The position numbers and the translations under genes are program-made. The notes below the pieces were generated by a model. The model saw only the letters and a program-made list of their open reading frames with translations, ran no database searches and had not been told where the DNA came from. From the NCBI RefSeq assembly GCF_010389155.1, contig NC_057766.1:44278463-44342462 (forward strand): DNA of 64,000 nt, written 5' to 3'. Source of the stretch: Erigeron canadensis (lineage: Eukaryota; Streptophyta; Magnoliopsida; Asterales; Asteraceae). Positions 25,843 to 38,416 of this stretch are shown in pieces. Position 1 is the first letter of the stretch, and each line of letters begins with the position of its first letter.

Positions 25843-26529
25843 TTTTTATGATTGTACAATTGTATACATACAGTGTTGTGTATGAATCAATATTACTTTG
25901 TTTTTTGTTTTCCTCCAGATTTTTCAATGTTGAATCAATAAAATTTGGTTGTATAACTGTATAATACATACAGTGTTGTGTATGGCTAAAAATGGTTGTG
26001 TGTGGATCATTTTCCTGTTGTGTATGACTAAAAATGGTTGTGTATGAATTATTTCCCTTTTAATAATGTTTTATACTTTTAAATATATTCCATATATTTT
26101 TTTTTTTTTATGTACATAGTTATTTTCGTTCTCGTATCTTGAATTTTTTATTTTTGCCGTTTCTCGTTCTCGTATCGTTCCTATTCCAATTATCGTACCC
26201 ATCTCGGCGACATAGGTTGGTTACCATGTGAATTTGATGGAATCAAAATGTATATTATCTGTAATACTAGTTTTTTTTCAAAGGTTTTTTTTTATATAGC
26301 TATTTCAAACCTGTTAATTTTGTTTATCGATTATTAGTCCATCTAAACTTCGTATACATATGTTTCGTTGTTTAGTTAATTATTCTAGGGAAATGATAAT
26401 AATACATTAATACCCCGGGTTATGTTTGATACGTTATTATGCACTAAATGTTGTACATTACATATCAATCCATATATATATAGGAGGTGATTATATTCAA
26501 TGTGCAAGTGTTTTATGCATGTAATAACG

Positions 26530-26747
26530 TACTCTTTCCGTCCCATTAATAGTGTCTTATTTTAAATATTCAAATTATTTCTAAATTTATTATATAAAAC
26601 TTGGAAAAAAAATTATACAATGAAAACACCAATAAAATACAATCAATTCGTTATAATATTCATCAAAGAAAATTATTTAAAATCAATGTTAGAAGAAATT
26701 AGACATTGAAAATTTAAAACATGACATTATTAATAGGAAGGAGAGAT
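26530..26747. mobile_element. Stowaway-like MITE, diverged
   Basis: The left end CTCTTTCCGTCCCATTAATA and the right end TATTAATAGGAAGGAGAGA are inverted repeats of the familiar CTCCCTCCGTCCC type found in plant Tc1/mariner MITEs. A TA precedes the left end. The element is about 215 bp and non-coding. Confidence 0.7.
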
Positions 26748-27276
26748 TTCCAATTATTCAATTATTCTTTATATTTTTATTTATTTATGTATACAAAAGA
26801 TAAAGTAAAAATAAAAATTAATAACATAACACTATCATCATAAAAATAAGATAAATGATACATACACAACCATTTTTAGCTATACACAACACTGTATGTA
26901 TTATACAGTTATACATTAAAATCATATAAAACATGGAAAAAACATGTTGCGTAGGGATCACTTCCCTTATTAAAATGAGTTACAATAAACATGATACTAA
27001 TATAATTTTTCATACACGTGATAATAATTGAAGGTATAAATAAAAATTGTCATTAAAAGATAGTTAGTAGCATCATTTTTTCTCTAACTATGTAAAATCA
27101 TCGACTTCCGTTGTGTGACTTTACGAATTATGATGACAATATAACATACAACAAGATGGATATTTAATTTATAATTAATGGGGTAACAAGTATGCTGTTA
27201 GAAGTATCATACTTCTATAATTTTGTGAGGGGGAAAAATTTTCTATTTATACATGTGATTTTTATGGGGATGGGAG

Positions 27277-27292
27277 AGGGGGGGGGGGGGGG
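27277..27292. repeat. Poly-G tract
   Basis: An uninterrupted run of about 16 G lies within a G-rich stretch. It stands out in AT-rich surroundings and could form a G-quadruplex or be a sequencing weak spot. Confidence 0.7.
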
Positions 27293-28092
27293 GAGGAGTT
27301 TGTGAGGGGAAGTATGTTTCTTCCCTACTGTTAGAAGCATATTGATTTTTTAGTAGACTTTTGACAACCACTTCCAAATTGATTTTTTAGTAGACTTATA
27401 TATTTATATATTAATATTAATTTGTATGTGTATGTGTATGTATGTTTGGATCCATTCGAGTGCATTCTTGAGTTTTATTTTGAAGAGATTAGAAAAGAAA
27501 GGGTAAGAAATTTTTAGTTTTTGTATTCTTGACTTTTTGTTTTAAAAGAAAGGAAAGAGAAAGAAAGGGAAAAATAGGATGTTTTGATCCCAAAACTTTC
27601 TTGCCACTTTTGGCAAGATTTGGAAGGAAAAGTGGTGAAATTATTATTATACCCCTCAAACTTATATAAAGGTTTTAATTACTACAAGGCTATAAATGTA
27701 AAAGTATATCTTTTTATCCTTTCTTTTCCTTCCCTTCTAACTCTAGAATACATTTAACTATCAACTTTCTTTTCTTTTCTTTCAACTCGAGAATGACTCT
27801 TTTTTATGTAATTATCTATCCTTTCTTCCCCTATCCAATCTTTTCCTTTCTTTTCTTTTAATAAAAACTCGAGAATACAGTGTTCAATTATTCAACAACA
27901 TTCTCCATTCTCAAACATATCTCTAGATCTTCTACAAGAATCTCATTTGATTTTCACCAACTCCAATCTAAAACATACAACTTTATGTGTAAGTATACAT
28001 ATCAGTATACATATATGGAAGAAGAAAAGATTCCTCCATCAATCTATGCATCAATCATCCATCCGATCTATATATACATATATATATATATA

Positions 28093-29638
28093 CTAGGTAT
28101 TTTACCCGCGCGATGCGCGAGTTGTCATAATTATTTTTCAAAAATGTTTAATTACAATATATAATAACACGACGTTATGAATGAATTTTATTTTGTTGGT
28201 TGGATTAATCTTAAACACTTTTGCCTCAAAGAAACAAATAAGTAAAAATCATTTTGTCACTTGTACCTTGTATCATTTGAACAATATAATAATAATAATT
28301 CAATAACCATTACGATTTTGGTCCAGTGGTCAGAGTATTTCCCCTAAGAGGTTTTATCCGTGGGGTCGTGGGTTCAAACCCTACCAAAAACATTTGAGGA
28401 AATTGTAATGTTATACAAATCCAACACATGGGAGAACACCCCTTAAGGCATTATCAGAATTCGAACTTGAGTTAGACACATCAATTCCAAGGTTTTACTC
28501 GTTCTTCTTCTAGCATTCAATTCAAAATAATACATAAATATTCAATAAACAAATATATAATTTTTATGATTTAAGTAGACAATATCAACTATTAAAACTT
28601 CAATGTTGAATCTCATCATATTCAAAGATTGTACCATTTTTTTTTCTCTATATACGTACGGGTTTTTTTTTTAATTAACAAATTTCCTTTTTTAATTTTG
28701 ATATCATTCATCTATTTATTATTAGTCAACCTTTTCTTCGGTTTTATTTCTTTCAATCAGACTTTTAATTTTTTTTTCCTACTTCTCATTTTTTATTCGA
28801 TACATTCTTTTCCCAAAGCCTTTTCTATTTACTTGTGCTCTATAAAAATGGCTAGAGAAAAGCCATATCAAATGCAAGTAACGTAATTATTTGTGAACAA
28901 CATTTGTATATCTCACCATGATTGTGCAGTTTGCATAAATAAATCCATACTTTAAACAACTAAAGATATAAAATATCATGACGAAAGAAGTACCCTTACA
29001 CAACTATGTCGAACAATCCCTTTTAAGAATCCTCATTCTTCACCTTCAACAGTTGTCATTACCCATATTAAATCTTTAAATACACTCAAATTCACTAACC
29101 AATTCATATCAATATAGTGACCTTCCTTTCATGAAAAAAATAAAGCCTAAAAACCCAAATTATATGCAATTCAAATAAACAAAAAAGCTATATAAAAACT
29201 TACAGATTTAGTTGTAATGTGTAGAGCAATGAAGAAATATGTGACCGAAAAATAAACAGTGTATATATATAGTAGACATTGGTATGATTTATCCTATTAG
29301 AAAGATTTTAATTCCTATAATTAGAGGATTTGTTAATATTATTTGATAAGTTAATGGGTTTGTTTCTTGTTAGTGATATCTTTACCAAATCAATGGGTTC
29401 TTTTTAATTCATAATGTTTACGGTTTTGATTTATTTCACTTTTTCTTTATTTTCATATTTTATTTATATAATACATTTAATTTTTTTTTATTATTTACAC
29501 AAATATAAAATAAAATATTGTAGAAAAGTATGAAGAAGCCACATAAGACTATTCCTATGTGGCAATTTTATAAGGTGGTTCTAAGTTGCAAATGCTTTAA
29601 AATCATTCGGTTAACTACTGTTTTAATAATTATATAGA
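28093..29638 (-). mobile_element. Non-autonomous Helitron, about 1.5 kb
   Basis: On the minus strand it begins TCTATATAATTATTAAAACA next to a host A. It ends with the hairpin CGCGC-ATC-GCGCG followed by GGTAAAATACCTAG next to a host T. These are textbook Helitron termini. The interior has no Rep/helicase frame and contains a tRNA-like segment at 28328-28410. Confidence 0.75.
28328..28410 (+). repeat. tRNA-like SINE head or tRNA relic
   Basis: TGGTCCAGTGG matches a pol III A box, and GGTCGTGGGTTCAAACCC about 40 bases later matches a B box. The outer sequences do not pair into a full cloverleaf with a plausible acceptor stem of 7 bp, so a SINE head or decayed tRNA is more likely than a working tRNA gene. 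It sits inside the Helitron. Confidence 0.5.
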
Positions 29639-29961
29639 TTTGTGTATATATGTCTATGTTTCTATCTATTATCTCTACATGAATGGATCCCATATTCTCT
29701 CAAGGGCACCGCTGCTGATAAGAGCACCGTCGCTGCCCACTATATTCTGTTGCCGGAAAATGACAAATATATCCTGCCATAAAACGCGATTTCGCGGGGA
29801 AAAGCCCCCCTCTTTGGCTACTGTTTTTCCGCAACTGAGAAAAGTCTCACCAGCCCCTTTGCTTCAAAACGCCTCTGCCGCCGGCCGTCAGAAAACCCAT
29901 CCACCGGAACAAAGCTTCTTTTATTCTTTCCCTCTTTTTCTTTAGTTTTTATATAGGGGAT

Positions 29962-30115
29962 AACTTGGATGATGTTAACATTATTTTGGTTGGATGATGT
30001 TGCTCTCACAAACCATTAAAATCATGGGGGCTTTTTGACATGTGTAGAAATTGATTCAAGTGAGTTTATGAGAGCAACATCATCTAACAAAGATGATGTT
30101 AACATTATAAATCAT
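29962..30115. mobile_element. Short MITE with 40-bp inverted ends
   Basis: GATGATGTTAACATTATTTT, then GGATGATGTTGCTCTCA, at the left is mirrored by TGAGAGCAACATCATC, then GATGATGTTAACATTAT, at the right. The whole unit is about 150 bp and non-coding. Confidence 0.7.
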
Positions 30116-30829
30116 TTTCCTTTTTATATATGTTCTTTTTCTTTAGTTTTTATATATGTACTTATGTAGGTTGATAATTTGGATATGAATTACTCTAAGT
30201 CAAAAGTCAAATAGAGGATATGGGATTTGTCCATTGGCTTCGAAGTTCAGGATTTTTATAGTTTATGTCAATTTTTTTTTTCCTTTCAAATTAAGTATTA
30301 TCTATGCATATTTATGTGGTGATTGAATATACATACAAGTCATTTTTTCGGTTCAAATCAAGTTTGGGATTTTCTTTTTTGAACAGCAATCAAGTTCGGG
30401 ATTTTTTTTGTTTATTACATATTGTTTGTACACCGAACCGAGGTTAGGATGAAGATGGGGGTGCCAAAATGGACTTTTCCCTAGGGTTTCCTAGGTCTTC
30501 GATTTGTCTCAACAATTTCCTTAATTATCTGCTCATAAAGATGGAACCGAATCCCTTTATTTATGGATAATTAGTTCCTTTCCTTTTGCTTTGCCCGACA
30601 TCTGATGTTCTTTCGTACCGCAGCGCATTTTATTAATGCTTCGTGTGGTTCGTTCTGCGTATCGCATGGGGATACACCATCAAACCCCCCAGTCTAAGGG
30701 GACGAGTTTTGCAAAAGACTAGTGGTCTTGGACTTTTTCCTGCTTTTTATAATTTTCAAGGGGTGTTTTTTTTTTTTTTTTTTGTAAAACGTCCCCTTTT
30801 AGTTTAAATTGATTCGGAGGATAATTACT

Positions 30830-31002
30830 TTTGGTAGGTTGGCTCGTATCTCAAGGTGCCATAATCTAACGGTTCTGGAGCGCATGCAGCCTTATATATA
30901 TAAATTTGATTTCTTCCTTTTTCTTCTTTTATTTCAATCGTCTCGAAAACTTCTCTCTCTTAGGGTTTCCGCCGTGACTCTCTTCCGATTTACTTCGTTT
31001 AG
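30830..31002 (+). promoter_or_regulatory. Orphan promoter and leader exon without a gene
   Basis: TATATATAAA near 30893-30904 is followed by a pyrimidine-rich leader with TCTCTCTTAGGGTTTCCGCC, a telo-box-like AGGGTTT as found in translation-related plant genes, and a consensus donor AG/GTATGT at 31002/31003. No coding exon that I recognise follows. The DNA downstream is transposon sequence from about 31080. It may be the severed front of a housekeeping gene or a duplicated promoter. A second AGGGTTTCC lies at about 30483. Confidence 0.4.
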
Positions 31003-32174
31003 GTATGTTATTTTCCTCTGCGTTTTTAAATTTGCTTTCCTTGTAATCATTACGATGCCAAAGTCCGGTATTGAAGTGACTGAATCGACCGTGTTAAGCA
31101 TAAACACAAACATGACCTGTTAAGAATTCGTGTCATTTTTTCCGGACACGAACACGACACGACACGAAAATTAACAGGTACACCAGTTAAGAACCTGTTT
31201 ATATAAATTCTATAATCTATTGAAGTCTGAACTCTTAACTAATAAAGTAATACTTTTAACAAAATCATCAAATTAACAATACAAAAGTTCCACAAAGTCT
31301 TAATTAATACATAACCATAAAAATCCATCAACAATACACTAGTTCTTGAAAGTCAAATTCCGATGACTTTGCTTGTATATCTTCCATTATAAAGCCAAAT
31401 CAAACCTGAAAAAATAGTGATTTTTAATAACACGAATCAAACCTATTACAAACTTGCAGAAACATATTACATTTGATAACGAACAGAAAACCATAAGCAT
31501 ATGCTTAAGTGACATGATGCAAACTTTGCTTAAGTTTGTAATTTACATCTTTGCTTTCAGCTCTAAATAAACGGCTGGAAAAGTACATAAGTTGAGCCAT
31601 TTAACAAAAACATTACATACTCAAAATTTGTAATGTTATTCTTTGATTTCGTTTTTTAGCTTTTCGTTTAGAAGTATATAGATTATTAATAACATATAGA
31701 TTACTAACATAAAAAGTGAAACAAAAAAATAACAAGAAAAAAAATCAAGAAGAATTCAATTGATGAATCAACTATTATTTAGAAGAATGAATCGAGTAGC
31801 AGAATTAATAATTAAAAAAAAAGGCAAGTAAAAAAATCAAGAAGTTACCATCAGTTCGAGATCAAGATCGATTGATGATTGATGAGTTAATGATTCAAGA
31901 TGAAGATCGGTTTTGTATTGATGATGGATTGATATTTGATAATTTGATCTTGGATAGTTGATGTTGGATCTTGGAAAGAAACGTAAAAGGGCCAGGGAGT
32001 GAAGGGGTGGGACTATGGGAGATTGGGAGGCGTATAGAAAATAAAAGGTATTTAGGGTTTCTTAGTTTTAACATGTGATAAGTGTCCATTTTGTGATAAA
32101 AACCCTTAAGAAAAGGCTTCATTTCTATGCTTAAATAAGTTATTATTCCGGAACTATTGGTACTTAATGAATGA

Positions 32175-33617
32175 TGTCTTTACGTAGGTTCGCGGAAGAT
32201 GCGAGAGAGGGTAAATGACATCAAGTGATTCAAGAAGGAAGCCTATGAAATTACAAGACACAAGGAAGTGATTCGAAAGCCAAACGAAGACGCAAGAACA
32301 AGTTCAGCAGCCACCAGCGCCGCTGGCTACCTAGCCAGCACCGCTGGCCACTCACCAGTGCCGCTGGTCAACACCAGCGCCGCTCCTTCAGTCACCAGCG
32401 CCGCTAGCCCATGGAAGCCCAGGACCAGCGCCGCTGGTCGGCCCATATCAGAAACTGACTTTTATCACTATTTAAGTCGAACTAACCCTCAAAACCCGAG
32501 GAGAGAGCCGATTCAGCAGCCCTAGCCGCCCGACAACAACCCTATATCGAAATTGCAGATTCCAAGGAGGTTTTGGAGCATCTAAACACCTTCCAATCTT
32601 CACTCTTGGTCTAGATCTTTCATCGTTATTTACTTTATATTATCGAACAATGTCTTTCATCTTTTCAGAGTTTGTTATTCCTTTAATAATGCTAGGCTAG
32701 TAGACTGAATACTTGTTTGGATCGATGTGATCATGTAGACGCTTATTGTTTTGCTGTGTTTGTTTATATTCTGTTGGAATGTGCTTTACTGTTTATCGTA
32801 GATCCATGTTTATTAGTAATTCATGCTGCTATTGGTTTTATATCTGAACATATTAGTTTAATTCTGGTGGTTGTTTATGATCATACACTAGGACTAATAT
32901 TCTAGGATAGAAAACGACTAGTCGGTCTTTAACTAGAAGTAAAAAGTGATTCACTTGTAACCGAGGGATTCATAACCATAGTAACTAGGATGAATTGAAC
33001 ATGAAGCTTAACAATACCAGATGCAATTCTTTGACTTGGAAACGAGCACTGTGGTCACCGGAGGGAATTATATCTGGTCATAGCTTAAGAGCCAGGTAAT
33101 TAAAAGATGAATTAGTAACACAAACTCTAGGTCATAATGCTTAAAACAAGGAATCTAGCGAGAATTTGTTTTAAAGGGTAGTGTGAGTCTAGCGACAGGA
33201 CTACTAACTAGGCAAAGTGAATCTAACGAGAATCTGAACCGTGATTAAGTTTCCAACAGGCTAACAAACCTTGGTCGCACCATGAGATCGGAGATGCCAA
33301 ACAAGTATTTTAATTTAATTACTGTTATTTGCTTTTTCCAAACTACTTTCAGATTAGCCTCTCGCTGCAAAGCGTGTGGTTAGATTTTAATTTACTGTTA
33401 AAAGTATTAGTTTATGAGGAGTTAGTGACAAACCCCCAAACAAACTAGAATTACACGTACTACTAGATTAGGTAACGCAACACGTCCCTGCGAACGATCC
33501 TGTAACTTACCACTAGGCTATACTACATTGACCGGGTTCTCTGCTCGTTAAGTGTGTTTAGGTTAGATAGTTACTTGTACAACATAAATTTAAAGACAAG
33601 AAATAAAACGCACATCA
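32175..33617 (+). mobile_element. Probable solo LTR of a retrotransposon
   Basis: The segment can be read as TG...CA from TGTCTTTACG to GCACATCA. Its interior has phrases common in long plant Ty3-type LTRs, such as CGTCCCTGCGAACGATCC followed by GTAACTTACCACTA near the 3' side. There is no gag, protease or reverse transcriptase frame. It carries a GC-rich minisatellite at 32308-32435. No convincing 5-bp target duplication could be fixed, so the borders are uncertain. Confidence 0.45.
32308..32435. repeat. GC-rich minisatellite with unit ACCAGCGCCGCTGG
   Basis: About seven degenerate copies of a 14-20 bp unit containing CACCAGCGCCGCTGG occur here. Each is itself near-palindromic (CCAGCG-CCGCTGG). 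It stands out strongly against the AT-rich surroundings. Confidence 0.75.
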
Positions 33618-35698
33618 ACATGATATATATATATATATATGTATATGGCTTAACATGTCTTTTAACAGGTTTAATAGGTCCGGACCTGTTAAGACACGAA
33701 AACCTTTTGTGACCTTTCGTGTCTTAACAGTTCCGGATCTGTTAAGATACGAAACCTGTTAAGCATAAACACAAAACTTGTTAAGAACAAGTCGTGTCGT
33801 GTTAACAGATTTCGTGTCAAAATTGCCAGCCTTAGTCCATATGTAGCTCTTCACAAACGAAGAATTACATGTTTATATTAAAAAGAAAAAAGTTGCTACC
33901 TCACATTCCCTAAGATTTCTCTTTCTTGTAACATCGTCTTCTTAATTGACTGGAAGGAATACTTTTTTTCTTTAATATATAGTAAGTCGGTTTGGGTTGG
34001 GATGCACATGAAGCAACCTTTTCGACTAAAAAAGCTCATCAAAACTCAAACTATAATTTCAGAAATTGAAGAAACGGCTTGAAAACTTCTTGGAAATTCA
34101 AAAACGGATTGGAAACTTCATAAGAAAAGTTTCGACATATGCAGAAACGCCATGGATACGTTTCGAACGTGTTTCGGTGGAGTATCTGTTTCGAGGGAGT
34201 TTCAAAACGGAAACGTAGACCTTGTAGCCGTTCCGGTTCTTCATAGTAATCAACTACTACTATAGAACAAAAATCTACATAGTTACGACAACATATATTG
34301 ATTATGTAATAATGAGTAGTCTATTTGAATGATAATATGGACAACAGCTAAATCATAAAACACTTAGATCTGTCTTTTTCACTCTCTCACTTTTTACTCA
34401 CCGAATATCACTACTCTTTTTTCCTCCCTCCATCACTCTCAAGAGCACCTATGAGTAAATCATTGTCCAATTAGGCTAAGAAGAGTAAGACTACTCATGG
34501 AGAAGGGAACTTGCGTCATGTGACGTCATGTCACCAAGTGGGTAGCCCCTCGAAAATGGGGGAGTGAGGCTACATGCAAATCGGGGAGACTCTTGCCAAG
34601 TGTGACCTCCTTTTTTATTTTTTATACCTTTTACTCTTTCTTGTTAACTTTTTACACAAACACTTCTACTAAATTATATAAAACAACTAATTATATTACT
34701 ACTAAGTTATATAAAACAAATTACACAATTAAATTAAACAACATGACATAACACGAGATTAAAACATAACAACCCACATATGACGATATTTCTCCCTAAT
34801 GTATCATTGCGCCTTTTACATGATTGATCTTTCGGACTCACCACGATGACTATAGTCGGTGGTCAACACTTTCAACTCCGCTAGCTTCATTGGTCATTCT
34901 CTGCTTGAAGTTTCTTTCCCCCCCAACTCCATCTTTTTCTTGCCCATATTTGCACGCTCCTTACTTGCCTCAAACAACCCATCCAACTTCACCGAGAGAC
35001 TATCAAATGTGTCTGAATACCTAGCCACCCCTTTTCCCTTGTCGGACGAACTCGACGACCCCCCATGCGCGGCTCTCCTAGCCGCGGCTCTCTCGGCGGG
35101 CGCTCTTGGAACACTGGCTCATCCTCGGTAAACTCGTTAAGATCAATGTTCACACATGCATCCGAACCTTTTTACACATAAACAATAACATGTTAGCAAT
35201 TTTAAAAAAAAACACCGAAATTAATTTAAAAAAACGAATTAAACAAAAATAATTAAAAAAACAAGTACAAGTCTAGATTAAAAAAATAGGGACCAAAATA
35301 TTTACCTTGACATTGTGGTTCAGTGGATGATGACGTTTTCAACCTTTTTGTGGTCCATTCTCCACTAGTTACCCTAACATTTTTCTTGGTCACATAATGA
35401 AACTTCAAACTAAATCTCAACTTATCCCAAATCTCCAAATACGTATTGAAACTCGGTGAAAGGTGTCTTAATCATGTCCGCATCACTTGCACCACTTTGA
35501 AGTGTAGATTTGATTGAAGCTTTGGATTAATAGATGCATCTTCCTACATTTTGCAGTAACACTTTCGGAGTCACAGTAATCTTTGAACTTCTTTGTAATT
35601 GTGAGCAAAGCGTCTGTCAACCAATACGTATTTTCCTTTTGATAATTAGCTAAAAAGAAAATGCGTATTAGTTTATACATATATATATATACAGGAAC

Positions 35699-35729
<31 letters not shown>

Positions 35730-35768
35730 AAAAAAACAATCCAATATATATATATATATATATAGGTA

Positions 35769-36690
35769 CTAGATTAAACCTGGACGTTGTCCTGGCCTGA
35801 TCGATAACGTAAATAAAAAAAAATTGATAATTAACAATATTATGCGTTGTTTATGATATTATACAAATTATCAGATTACGATTAATGCATATATAATTAA
35901 TAAGATTATAATTTATGAAAATACAATATATGCTAAATATGTTAAATCTTGATTAATTAAAAGTAATATTAAGTTATAACAAATTTATATGTGATACTAA
36001 TAAAAAGAACCGTATTAATAATAATAAAAACTAATATAAAAATAATAGAAGAGTATTTATTTATTTACGTTAATAATATAACTGTCAATGTTAATTTGTT
36101 TTAATATATATTAGATAAAATTATATATAATATAGTTTTATATTATATTAAAGTAAATTTTATTTCACAAACAAAGATAATTAAATACAAAGGAAAATAA
36201 AAAGAGATAAGTTACAAAGATCGACAATTATATTATCAATGTTTTTTTAATATTCACTGATTATCTAACGTATTTTGTAAAATATAAACAAATATTAAGT
36301 TAGATCAAGTGGTTTGTGCATAATATTAAATGTTAGATGTCATGAGTTCTAATCTTGTATTTTTTTTATATGCTATTTAGAATTGATAAAAAAAAAATTT
36401 CTACGTAGACAAATGATGATGTGACAAATAAAGTGTCACATGAACACTAAAAAAATATATATTTAAATATCAAAAAAACATAAAAATTACCAGAAAATGC
36501 CACCTAATTGATAAAAAAAAAATGTCTATGTAGACAAATGATGACGTAACAAATTAAGTGTCACATGAACACTAAAAAATATATATTTAAATATCAAAAA
36601 AAAAATCAGAAAATGCCACCTAAGCAAAAAGCTTAGTTGGCACGAAAAGAAAAGCGTCACCTAAGAAAAAATAACAATCCAAAATATATA
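35769..36690 (-). mobile_element. Helitron nested in the Harbinger relic (3' end clear)
   Basis: On the minus strand the 3' terminus has the hairpin GGAC-AAC-GTCC, then AGGTTTAATCTAG next to a host T. The 5' end is only estimated, near 36690. A short segment at 36305-36360, with GATCAAGTGG and GTCATGAGTTCTAATC, resembles pol III A and B boxes. No helicase frame is present. Confidence 0.55.
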
Positions 36691-37137
36691 TATATATGGG
36701 AACCGAAAATTAAAAAAAAATAACAATTCGAATAACATATATATAAAGAATCCGAAATAGATATATATAACCGAATTATATGAAAATATATACCTTCCGT
36801 CGGGTTTTCGGTAACTGAGCCAAGTAGTGCATAAAGCCATTTCTTCCTCCTTTGGCCATGGAATCGAGGGTGTTTTCAATCTTGGTTCGTCGGGGGCTTT
36901 CTTTTTGTGTTGACGCTTTTTTCTGGGCCTTGAACCGCCGACTTCATTTTCAGGTTGGGTTTCTTGTACAACTTCAACATCGGGGGGATGGTGGTCTTGG
37001 CGATGATGGTCTTAATGATGGAGATGGAATGTCGATAACTCGTTGTAGATCTATAAAAAACAAAGACATAATATTATTAAACTATATATATATATATATA
37101 GACAAATAAAGTATGTAAACAATATATAAACTATATT

Positions 37138-37153
<16 letters not shown>

Positions 37154-37171
<18 letters not shown>

Positions 37172-37571
37172 AAGCTATTTCAAAGTGCTTGGGTGGCGGT
37201 CTCTTAGCCCGCCACGTTAGCATTTTCCTACGTGTCGTCACGATATCGATCCGAGAGACACGTCGGCATCCACATATGCGCCTACTTTGTTTAGTTGGCC
37301 TCCAGATAAGTATCCAAGAGTGCCTTGCATTTTTAAAAATTAAATATTTGTGTGGCCTTCTAACATGGAGGCACATGTCTTTTCCAACTTACGAGATTGG
37401 TGTTTTTTTTCCTATTAAATACAATATATACTTTACAAATTCTTATATGCAAAATTGTGAGTTTTTAATATAAAAACAAACATCAAATTTAAAGTTGTTT
37501 ATTCGCCTTTCCCTTTAAATTCATTACATTAATTTTTTTATCAATGATATTAATTTTTATGTTCAAATCTT

Positions 37572-37620
<49 letters not shown>

Positions 37621-38062
37621 CCAAAGAAAAAAAATTATCCTAAAGTAGCAAATATACAACTATTATCCTAAAGTAGCAAATATTGTCAAATTTTTATGTT
37701 TTTTTTCCTATTAAATACAATATATACTTTACAAATTCTTATATGCAAAATTGTGAGTTTTTAATATAAAAACAAACATCAAATTTAAAGTTGTTTATTC
37801 GCCTTTCCCTTTAAATTCATTACATTAATTTTTTTTATCAATGATATTAATTTTTATGTTCAAATCTTACAATATATTAATTTTTTTTGTACCTTCAATT
37901 TGTGGACGTCTTTATTTTATTTTTAATTTTTTCAATCTAGATGAAGTGTCTGTTTACTATATACAACTATTCACTTGTTATGACAATATTTTTATCGTAT
38001 GTAATTTACGATTAATTATATAGAAATAAAATATCTTGGTGTAACACACGAGTTTCACCTAG
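37154..38062 (+). mobile_element. Non-autonomous Helitron with an internal 180-bp duplication
   Basis: The 5' end reads TCTATATATATATATATAAA. The 3' end has the hairpin GGTGTAAC-ACACGA-GTTTCACC followed directly by TAG, that is CTAG, then a host T. A segment of about 180 bp is repeated head-to-tail at 37403-37582 and 37699-37879 (offset about 297 bp). It is non-coding. Confidence 0.7.
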
Positions 38063-38378
38063 TTATATATATATATATATATGAAAACAAAAAAAAAAGT
38101 ATATAAACAATAAATGTATATATATATAAACAAAAAAAGTATATAAACAAGTAAAATACAATATGTAAAAAGTTACCAAAATATGTACCTAGCGTGTTTT
38201 ATTGTGGCGTAACCCCACCAAAACCGTAAGCATCTTGTTGTGGCGCATAAAATGACATAAAACCCGACATTTGTGGCGGAACATCCATTTGTTGGATCAT
38301 TTGGACCAAACCCGTGTTTAGTAGCATATTAGGATCGTTCACATCTTGTTGATTTTGATTGTTAGGACTTATAAACTG

Positions 38379-38416
<38 letters not shown>

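Larger units (their letters stand above)
31080..33835. mobile_element. Interrupted hAT-like MITE carrying GGTCCGGACC repeats
   Basis: Pieces at about 31080-31200 and 33640-33835 share the vocabulary CGTGTC, GTTAAGACACGA and GGTCCGGACCTGTTAAG with the complete element in the DMS3 intron at 53426-53942, and the right piece ends in the same type of terminus, TTGCCAGC. The two pieces are separated by unrelated DNA, including the LTR-like segment. The left terminus was not found, so the span is tentative. Confidence 0.45.

Noticed and set aside
28328..28410. Functional tRNA gene
   Set aside because: The A and B boxes are present, but a complete cloverleaf with a paired acceptor stem cannot be drawn convincingly.
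30600..30760. Possible small nuclear RNA gene near 30.6-30.7 kb
   Set aside because: There is no plant USE element (RTCCCACATCG) and no match to U1-U6 landmarks.
32268..32525. Ala/Ser/Pro-rich open frame over the GC-rich minisatellite
   Set aside because: The composition is explained by the ACCAGCGCCGCTGG repeat, with no domain or splice partner.
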